Assembly: GCA_900551135.1 (NCBI GenBank) | Contig: URUX01000024.1 | Span: 1 to 19,847, forward strand | From: an uncultured Clostridium sp. | GTDB taxonomy: Bacteria; Bacillota; Clostridia; Lachnospirales; Lachnospiraceae | Length of the DNA stretch: 19,847 bases | Direction: 5' to 3' | Shown here: positions 14,765 to 19,847 of the stretch, one piece after another | Layout of the letters: every line of letters starts with the position of its first letter | Position numbering within the stretch: position 1 is the first letter of the stretch | Translations under genes and position numbers: made by a program | Notes under the pieces: generated by a model | What the model saw: the letters and a program-made list of their open reading frames with translations, nothing else | Databases searched by the model: none | What the model was told of the DNA's origin: nothing

Positions 14765-15621
14765 CGCCGGAGAAGGATAAAAAGCAGCTGGAAGAATACC
14801 GTATAATTGAGCAGAGTATTATTAAGAAGTTCCGCAAATCTATATGGCGTCCTTTTGTACGGGCGCTCAATGATTATAACATGATTGAAGAAGGGGATAA
14901 CATTGCAGTCTGCATCTCGGGAGGCAAGGATTCCATGCTTCTTGCAAAATGTATGCAGGAAATCCTTCGTCATGGAAAAATGGAATTTGGCCTGCAGTTT
15001 CTGGTAATGGATCCGGGATACCATCCGGATAACCGGAGACTGATTGAAGAAAATGCCAGAAGAATGAATATTCCGATTCATATCTGCGACTCGGATATTT
15101 TTGATATTGTGGTAGATGTGGATCAATCTCCGTGCTATCTTTGCGCCAGAATGCGGCGGGGTTATTTATATGCACATGCAAAAGAACTGGGATGCAATAA
15201 AATCGCCCTGGGCCACCATTTTGATGATGCGATTGAGACAACGCTGATGAGTGTTCTTTATGGCGGACAGTATAACACCATGATGCCGAAACTCCACAGC
15301 ACAAATTTTCCGGGTATGGAGTTGATACGGCCGTTATACCTGGTAAAAGAGGAAGCTATCTTAGAGTGGAAAGAGTACAACCATCTCCGTTTTCTCCAGT
15401 GCGCCTGCCGGTTTACGGAACAAATTGCAAAAGAAAAAGCCATGGAGGAGGGCGTTCATTCCTCCAAACGCCAGGAGATAAAAGAACTGATACAGGAACT
15501 GAAAAAGATTAATCCCAATGTAGATATGAATATTTTCCGAAGTGCGGAAAACGTCAATCTGGATGCTTGTATCGGATATGTAAAAGATGGAAGACGTCAT
15601 CGTTTTACAGAGGAGTATTAG
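14761..15621 (+). CDS. ttcA: TtcA-like tRNA thiolation ATPase
   Basis: A 286-residue PP-loop enzyme with SGGKDS (53-58), GHHFDD (151-156), a CxxC pair (Cys125, Cys128 in SPCYLCARMRRG) and further cysteines in QCACRF (Cys214, Cys216). These are the marks of the TtcA group, iron-sulfur enzymes that make 2-thiocytidine at tRNA position 32; the exact tRNA target in Clostridia is not certain. The ATGA overlap with cysE shows translational coupling, linking cysteine supply (the sulfur source) with tRNA sulfuration. GAGGAG lies upstream within cysE. A strong terminator follows. Confidence 0.82.
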   Translation: MTPEKDKKQLEEYRIIEQSIIKKFRKSIWRPFVRALNDYNMIEEGDNIAVCISGGKDSMLLAKCMQEILRHGKMEFGLQFLVMDPGYHPDNRRLIEENARRMNIPIHICDSDIFDIVVDVDQSPCYLCARMRRGYLYAHAKELGCNKIALGHHFDDAIETTLMSVLYGGQYNTMMPKLHSTNFPGMELIRPLYLVKEEAILEWKEYNHLRFLQCACRFTEQIAKEKAMEEGVHSSKRQEIKELIQELKKINPNVDMNIFRSAENVNLDACIGYVKDGRRHRFTEEY

Positions 15622-15666
15622 GAAAATCAGAAAGCAGAGCCGTTATTATTAGAATTTATTTTAACA

Positions 15667-15699
15667 GGGAGATGCCGCAAAATCGGCATCTCTTTTTTT
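15667..15699 (+). terminator. Terminator of the cysE-ttcA operon
   Basis: Perfect 9-bp stem GAGATGCCG / CGGCATCTC (15669-15677 and 15684-15692), loop CAAAAT, then seven T. Confidence 0.95.
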
Positions 15700-15754
15700 G
15701 CGGGTCAGACAAACATATCAAGGTTAATTTTTTGAAGAAAGCGGAATGGGATTC

Positions 15755-15783
15755 GCATAAACCAGGCGTTTTTGGCATACACT
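15755..15783 (+). promoter_or_regulatory. Sigma-E promoter of sipL
   Basis: GCATAAA (15755-15761), a 14-bp spacer and CATACACT (15776-15783). The -10 matches the sigma-E consensus CATACAHT fully and the -35 matches KMATATT at 5 of 7. A SpoIIID-like site, TCAGACAAAC (9 of 10 against WWRRACARNY), lies upstream at 15705-15714; it is short and may be chance. Confidence 0.7.
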
Positions 15784-15836
15784 TTTTTAGGCTCAAGGTG
15801 TCAGAGGATCTTGTGAAAGAAAGGCGGGCAGGTATT

Positions 15837-17408
15837 ATGGAACTAAGAAAACAGCAGATACATATGAACCGTTGGAAGGGGAATGTTACCACACAGGTAA
15901 CTCTGGATGACGATTTTATCGTGCCGGATACCATGGACGACATGGAGCAGGTGCTTCTGGACAATGGGGAAATTCAGATAGAGTCTGTAAAAAATCAGGG
16001 AGAAAAGGTTCTGGTAAAAGGAAAGCTGGATTTTCAGGTGCTTTACCGCCGGGCAGAAGGCGGTCTTCAGACACTGGGAGGAACCGTTCCCTTTGAAGAG
16101 GTGATTAATGTCCCTGGATTGGAAGAGCGGGATGATGTAACTTTAAGTTCGGAACTGGAAGATTTGAGTACAGGGATGGTAAATTCCCGCAAACTTGGGG
16201 TGAAAGCTATCGTAACTCTGGAAGTCCGGGTAGAAAGCCTGTATCAGGCAGAGGCAGCGGAGGATGCTGGAGAAGGCGGCTCGTCTGCGGGAACAATGGA
16301 CAATGTTCTTCTCCGGCACAGAACAATTGATCTCGCTGCGATAGCGGCTCGTCATAAGGACACTTTCCGGATTAAAGAGCAGATTTCCTTATCTGGCAGC
16401 AAGCCGAATATTGAGCAGTTATTGTGGAAGGAAATGCGGCTGTGCGGTGTTTCGGCTCGTCCGGCAGAGGATAAAATGAGGATAGATGGTAATCTGGAAG
16501 TATTTGTCATCTACTCCGGAGAAGGGGAGGATACGCCGGTTCAATGGTGGGAAGAGACTATTCCATTTTCAGGAGAAATTGAACTGGCCGGATCTGGTGA
16601 AGAGATGATTCCGGTAGTGGCCATGGGGCTTGCCCATAAGAATGTGGAAGCACATCCGGACTATGATGGAGAAATGAGAGAACTGGATGTAGAGGCTGTT
16701 CTGGAACTGGATATGAAGCTGTATGAAGAGCAGCAGATACAGATATTAAGCGATCTGTATGCAACAGACAGGGAGTTGACGCCTGTTGCAGCAGAGGCCT
16801 GTTTTGAACAGATCCTTACAAAAAACGGATGTAAATGCCGGGTAACGGAGAAGGTTTCCATGGATCAGAATCAGAGGATTCTGCAGATTTGCCACAGTGG
16901 AGGCACCGTAAAAGTAGATGATATTTCAGTAGGAGAAAACCAGCTGATAATTGATGGAGCGGTGGAAGTTTCCCTGCTGTATCTGACCAGTGATGATTCC
17001 GCACCCATCCAGTCAGCCGTCCGCATGGCTCCGTTCCATTGTGAGGCAGAGGCCGCAGGGATTCGGGAAGACAGCATTTATCAGGTAACGCCTGGCCTGG
17101 AGCAGCTTACGGCAGTCATGGCAGGAGGAGACAGTGTTGAGATAAAAGCGGTGGCTTCTTTAGATGTGCTGGTGCTTCAGCCAGTATGTGAATCTGTGAT
17201 TGTGGATGTAACCGAGCAGCCGCTGGATGTAAAGAAACTCCAGGAGATGCCTGGGATTGTGGGATATATTGTGCAGCCGGGAGACAGTTTGTGGAAAATT
17301 GCAAAAAAATTCCATACAACAGTGGAAAGTATTATGTCCATGAATGAGTTAACCAGCGATGAAATCCGGCCGGGAGATCGGTTAATTCTGGTAAAAGAAG
17401 TAGCGTAG
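15837..17408 (+). CDS. sipL: SipL-type spore coat morphogenetic protein (SPOCS repeats plus LysM)
   Basis: A 523-residue protein with about three DUF3794/SPOCS modules (roughly residues 20-130, 170-290 and 330-450) and a C-terminal LysM (477-520: YIVQPGDSLWKIAKKFHTT ... DEIRPGDRLILV). This arrangement and length match SipL of Clostridioides difficile, which binds the SpoIVA ATPase through its LysM and tethers the coat to the forespore. It acts in the mother cell. ATG 15837 is chosen: the open frame runs on upstream only through the ttcA 3' end and terminator, and an AGG-containing site precedes this ATG. The ribosome site is weak. It is separated from ttcA by a terminator and has its own sigma-E promoter. 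Confidence 0.9.
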   Translation: MELRKQQIHMNRWKGNVTTQVTLDDDFIVPDTMDDMEQVLLDNGEIQIESVKNQGEKVLVKGKLDFQVLYRRAEGGLQTLGGTVPFEEVINVPGLEERDDVTLSSELEDLSTGMVNSRKLGVKAIVTLEVRVESLYQAEAAEDAGEGGSSAGTMDNVLLRHRTIDLAAIAARHKDTFRIKEQISLSGSKPNIEQLLWKEMRLCGVSARPAEDKMRIDGNLEVFVIYSGEGEDTPVQWWEETIPFSGEIELAGSGEEMIPVVAMGLAHKNVEAHPDYDGEMRELDVEAVLELDMKLYEEQQIQILSDLYATDRELTPVAAEACFEQILTKNGCKCRVTEKVSMDQNQRILQICHSGGTVKVDDISVGENQLIIDGAVEVSLLYLTSDDSAPIQSAVRMAPFHCEAEAAGIREDSIYQVTPGLEQLTAVMAGGDSVEIKAVASLDVLVLQPVCESVIVDVTEQPLDVKKLQEMPGIVGYIVQPGDSLWKIAKKFHTTVESIMSMNELTSDEIRPGDRLILVKEVA

Positions 17409-17543
17409 GGATATTTTTTTGAAAATTGGAGATAACCATACTGTAGAAGGAATTTAGGAAAGAACTTGGAGGCGGGTCAGAACATGAGGCGGGAGATGAG
17501 GGCTTCATGTTTGGCTGCGCCTTATTTGACAGGAGGATTTACT

Positions 17544-17942
17544 ATGAAATCAAAAGGCGAACCAGTATTTTTAGTAGGAGAACACGGTCAGGCGATCATT
17601 GAGGTAATCGGAGGCCCTCATCAGGAAAATTTTAAATGCTGTGACCAGCCTATGGGGTTGCTGCTGGCGAACGAGACAGACGGAGCCAAGGAGAAGCATG
17701 TGCCGCAGGTCACGATAGACGGAGCCAGGGTTTGTGTAAAAGTAGGGGAAAATCCCCATCCAATGAACAGTGAACACAGCATTCAGTGGATTTATCTCCA
17801 AACAGAAAAAGGATGCCAGAGGCGGATGCTGGAACCGGATCAGCCGGCAGAAGCCCAGTTTTTAGTTGCAGAGGATGATAAGCCGGTGGCAGTTTATTCC
17901 TACTGTAATCTCCATGGTTTTTGGAGAACGGAATTGCAGTAG
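17544..17942 (+). CDS. Superoxide reductase (desulfoferrodoxin-like) with degenerate centre I
   Basis: A 132-residue desulfoferrodoxin-family protein that reduces superoxide to peroxide in anaerobes. Centre II ligands are all visible: Glu50/His52 in EKHVP, His72 and His78 in HPMNSEHSIQW, and Cys121 and His124 in YCNLHGFW. In the N-terminal desulforedoxin part the first CxxC is replaced (FLVGEHG at 9-15), while the later pair Cys32-Cys33 (KCCDQPM) remains, so the FeS4 centre I cannot form normally. The start is ATG 17544 with AGGAGG at the right distance; the frame's earlier ATG at 17466 would add a sequence unlike the family. No clear promoter was found in 17409-17543. Confidence 0.87.
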   Translation: MKSKGEPVFLVGEHGQAIIEVIGGPHQENFKCCDQPMGLLLANETDGAKEKHVPQVTIDGARVCVKVGENPHPMNSEHSIQWIYLQTEKGCQRRMLEPDQPAEAQFLVAEDDKPVAVYSYCNLHGFWRTELQ

Positions 17943-17968
17943 ACATACACCTTTTTGGTGTTGTGTGA

Positions 17969-18016
17969 TATAATAAAGTATAAACACCTTGCGCATCCGG
18001 CTGGTGCTTTATTATA
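17969..18016. promoter_or_regulatory. Dyad overlapping an extended -10 before the GIY-YIG gene
   Basis: Perfect 10-nt arms TATAATAAAG (17969-17978) and CTTTATTATA (18007-18016), with CACC (17985-17988) and GGTG (18003-18006) nested inside. The left arm contains the -10 of TGATATAAT (17966-17974), so the dyad could be an operator or, in RNA, a leader stem starting a few nt into the transcript. Confidence 0.4.
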
Positions 18017-18093
18017 GATACAGGGAAACCTGGGCGGTAATCATGCAGTTGCAAAGCATACATTACCGTTTACATAGCAAAGAGGCAAATGAC

Positions 18094-18348
18094 ATGAATT
18101 ACACATATATTCTCCGGTGTGCAGACGGCACTCTTTACTGCGGTTGGACAAACTGTCTGGAAAAGAGGCTGAAAGCCCACAATGAGGGACGGGGAGCCAA
18201 ATACACAAAGAGCCGCAGACCCGTGGCGCTGGCCTATTATGAAGAGTTTGAAACAAAGTCAGAGGCCATGCGCCGGGAAGCGGCTATTAAAAAGTTAAAA
18301 AGAGAGCAAAAAGAAGAGTTGATTACGCAACAAACTGGTACATCATAA
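18094..18348 (+). CDS. GIY-YIG domain protein (UPF0213/YhbQ-like)
   Basis: An 84-residue single-domain GIY-YIG protein: YTYILRC (3-9), LYCGWT (14-19), KRLKAHN (24-30), and a Glu in EEFETKSEAMRRE (about 50-62), followed by the basic AIKKLKREQKEELI helix. It fits the short UPF0213 group, presumed DNA nucleases of unclear role. ATG 18094 follows AGAGG; the frame is open further upstream from 17989, but that stretch does not resemble the family. Its last 26 bp overlap the convergent TrhA gene. Confidence 0.88.
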   Translation: MNYTYILRCADGTLYCGWTNCLEKRLKAHNEGRGAKYTKSRRPVALAYYEEFETKSEAMRREAAIKKLKREQKEELITQQTGTS

Positions 18349-18997
18349 TATAATGGCATAAACTGCCTCCCATGACAAATAGATGAAAGATTTCATGGGA
18401 GCCGAAATATTTGTGGCGGGAATTAAAAATCGGAAGTTTTAATGCATAGATGATGCCGCCAATGGTGTAAATAATGCCGCCGGCCAGAAGCCACCCAAAA
18501 GCAGCCGGAGGAAGCGCCTGGACAATTCTGGTAAAAGCCAGAACGCATACCCAGCCCATGGCAATATATAAAACAGAAGAAAACCATTTGGGGCAGGTGA
18601 TCCAGCAGGCTTTAATGATAATACCTGCAATGGCAATAGTCCAGACCAGTCCCAGCAGGAACCAGCCCACTTTATCTCCCAGTACAATCATGCATACAGG
18701 CGTGTAGGTTCCGGCAATCAGGATAAAAATCATCATGTGGTCCAGTTTGCGAAGCATCTGGTTGATTTTAGGCGAAATATCCAGAGTATGATAGGTGGTG
18801 CTGGCAGCATATAATAAAATCATACTGACAATAAAGACAGCCAGGGCGGTTACTCGAAACTGTCCGGAATCTCTGGCAGCTTTCATTAACAGCGGGCCGG
18901 CTGCCAGGATTGCCAGAGCCATGGCGATAAAATGAGTGATTGCGCTTCCGGGATCTTTTATCTTTAAAATATTGGATTTGATAGTTTGCCGTGACAT
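18323..18997 (-). CDS. trhA: TrhA / hemolysin III family membrane protein (PAQR)
   Basis: A 224-residue protein with seven hydrophobic segments and the PAQR signature: STTYH (66-70), KLDHMMIF with Asp87 (84-91), GTYTP (96-100) and HEIFHLF with His201 and His205 near the C-terminus, a likely metal site. In bacteria the family is tied to membrane lipid homeostasis; the hemolysin name is historical. AAGGAGG lies 8 nt before the ATG. The 3' end overlaps the convergent GIY-YIG gene by 26 bp, with no terminator between them. Confidence 0.9.
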   Translation of the reverse strand: MSRQTIKSNILKIKDPGSAITHFIAMALAILAAGPLLMKAARDSGQFRVTALAVFIVSMILLYAASTTYHTLDISPKINQMLRKLDHMMIFILIAGTYTPVCMIVLGDKVGWFLLGLVWTIAIAGIIIKACWITCPKWFSSVLYIAMGWVCVLAFTRIVQALPPAAFGWLLAGGIIYTIGGIIYALKLPIFNSRHKYFGSHEIFHLFVMGGSLCHYIMMYQFVA

Positions 18998-19020
18998 GTG
19001 ATTACCTCCTTAATATGATA

Positions 19021-19092
19021 ACTACTATATGTAGTAATGAAAACTATGTGTTGATATATAACATACTATACACTTTTTTTGAAAAAATGCAA
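19021..19092 (-). promoter_or_regulatory. Possible trhA promoter and leader palindrome
   Basis: On the minus strand, TTGCAT (19092-19087), a 16-bp spacer and TATAGT (19070-19065) form a modest promoter. Downstream, at 19035-19021, ACTAC-N5-GTAGT is a palindrome placed between the start site and the ribosome site. It may be an operator; the protein that would bind it is unknown. Confidence 0.4.
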
Positions 19093-19139
19093 GGGTTTTA
19101 GAAAATAAAATTATAGTTTAGAAAGGCGGTCAACAAAAG

Positions 19140-19847
19140 ATGCTTAAGATCTTATATGAAGATCAGGATATAATTGTGCCTGTTAAGCCGGCGGGACTGG
19201 AATCGCAGTCTGCTCACAGTTTTGAGCCGGATATGGTTAGTGAAATACGGAAACATGCTGTCAGGTTATCCACACAGTCATCCACAAATTCAGTAGTACC
19301 ATATGTGGGAGTTATCCACAGATTGGATAAGCCGGTAGGCGGAGTTATGGTTTATGCTAAAAATCAAAAAGCAGCAGCAGCCTTGTCGAAACAGGTACAG
19401 GAGGGAAAGCTGAAAAAAACATATTGTGCAGTAATTTGTGGAAAACCTGTGGATAATGTGGGGAAATATGTGGATTTTTTGCGGAAAGATGAGGGAAGTA
19501 ATTATTCACAAATTGTTGATAAGTCTGTGGATGGAAGTAAACGAGCCGAACTTTCCTATGAGGTTTTGGGGACAAAGGTAATAGATGGACAGGAGTTGTC
19601 TTTGGTAAAAATCCATCTGATAACCGGCCGCCACCACCAGATCCGGGTTCAGTTTGCCGGACACGGTTTCCCGCTTTTGGGAGATGCAAAATATGGTAAA
19701 AATCAGGAATCAGTGGAAAAGGCTGAGTCTGCGTCATTGACGAACAGAAGAAGAAGTTCCAGACGCCGGTCATTGGCATTGTGGGCCATGGAACTGAGAT
19801 TTGTGCATCCGGTTACAGGGGAAAACCTGAGTTTTTCCGCACAGCCG
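19140..19847 (+). CDS. RluA-family pseudouridine synthase, 3' end outside the window
   Basis: 236 codons are open to the window edge with no stop. The catalytic motif VIHRLDKPVGG (58-68, nucleophile Asp63), the GRHHQIRVQFAGHG stretch (163-176) and LLGDAKYG (179-186) identify an RluA/RsuA-type rRNA or tRNA uridine isomerase; there is no S4 domain at the N-terminus, so it is a short RluA type. The first ATG (19140) follows AAAGGCGG. A basic insert NRRRSSRRRS (202-211) precedes the C-terminal FVHPVTGENL. The region coding for residues 43-131 is unusually rich in DnaA-box sequences (separate entry). Confidence 0.88.
   Translation, partial: MLKILYEDQDIIVPVKPAGLESQSAHSFEPDMVSEIRKHAVRLSTQSSTNSVVPYVGVIHRLDKPVGGVMVYAKNQKAAAALSKQVQEGKLKKTYCAVICGKPVDNVGKYVDFLRKDEGSNYSQIVDKSVDGSKRAELSYEVLGTKVIDGQELSLVKIHLITGRHHQIRVQFAGHGFPLLGDAKYGKNQESVEKAESASLTNRRRSSRRRSLALWAMELRFVHPVTGENLSFSAQP
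19266..19534. promoter_or_regulatory. Cluster of DnaA-box sequences inside the RluA gene
   Basis: Three perfect TTATCCACA 9-mers: 19266-19274 and 19312-19320 on plus, 19448-19456 on minus. TTATTCACA (19502-19510) also fits TTATNCACA. Near matches are TCATCCACA (19278-19286), and on minus AAATCCACA (19477-19469) and CCATCCACA (19534-19526). One perfect copy (19312) coincides with the conserved codons for V-I-H-R; the others lie in variable protein regions. No perfect box was seen elsewhere in the window. Confidence 0.6.

Noticed and set aside
15567..15836. An N-terminal extension of sipL by about 90 codons
   Set aside because: It would run through the end of ttcA and a strong terminator, and the extra sequence is unlike the family.
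17947..17961. ACACC-TTTTT-GGTGT hairpin after the superoxide reductase gene as a terminator
   Set aside because: Short stem with no T-run after it.

Overview
The window looks like chromosomal DNA of a spore-forming, anaerobic Clostridia member, probably Lachnospiraceae. The reasons are: a SpoIIID homologue; a SipL-type coat protein (SPOCS/DUF3794 repeats plus LysM) rather than the Bacillus SpoVID; a superoxide reductase typical of anaerobes; strong AGGAGG-type ribosome sites; and moderate GC content. The genus cannot be fixed from the sequence alone.

Layout. (1) 1-3815: the 3' end of a plus-strand surface-polysaccharide operon (DUF2304, DUF2142 membrane protein, RfbC epimerase, ABC-2 export permease), closed by a strong terminator. 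No ATPase partner for the permease is in the window. (2) 3888-6029: a MerR-family regulator broken by what looks like a 4-nt slippage deletion. Its matched operators lie in front of itself and in the 19-bp spacer of the promoter of the next gene, an amine-dehydrogenase-like oxidoreductase. (3) 6029-7664: an IS1182-type insertion sequence with perfect 18-bp ends, an out-of-frame internally deleted transposase and several hairpins. (4) 7730-8055 (minus): spoIIID, whose ribosome site lies in an 18-bp stem that also contains a sigma-E -10 box. (5) 8060-12617 (minus): a compact operon of SCP2 protein, anchored alpha/beta hydrolase, stand-alone condensation domain, carrier protein and AMP-forming ligase. 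It looks like a dissociated NRPS-like or acyl-lipid pathway, with a divergent tetR and two matching operator-like repeats over its promoter. (6) 13478-15699: a PrcB-domain lipoprotein, then cysE and a TtcA-like tRNA thiolation gene sharing a 4-nt overlap. (7) 15755-17942: sipL behind a good sigma-E promoter, then a superoxide reductase with a half-lost N-terminal iron site. (8) 18094-18997: a GIY-YIG protein and a TrhA/hemolysin-III membrane protein overlapping tail to tail. (9) 19140 to the end: an RluA-type pseudouridine synthase, cut by the window edge, that carries a dense cluster of DnaA-box sequences inside its coding region.

The best candidates for something undescribed are the TetR-controlled condensation/ACP/ligase/hydrolase/SCP2 operon, the intragenic DnaA-box cluster in the RluA gene, and the spoIIID stem-loop, where promoter position would decide whether the ribosome site is open. 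No tRNA, rRNA or CRISPR array was seen. No gene-free stretch exceeds about 300 bases; the longest gaps (4766-4966, 12536-12759, 15622-15836) hold the promoters, operators and terminators listed.
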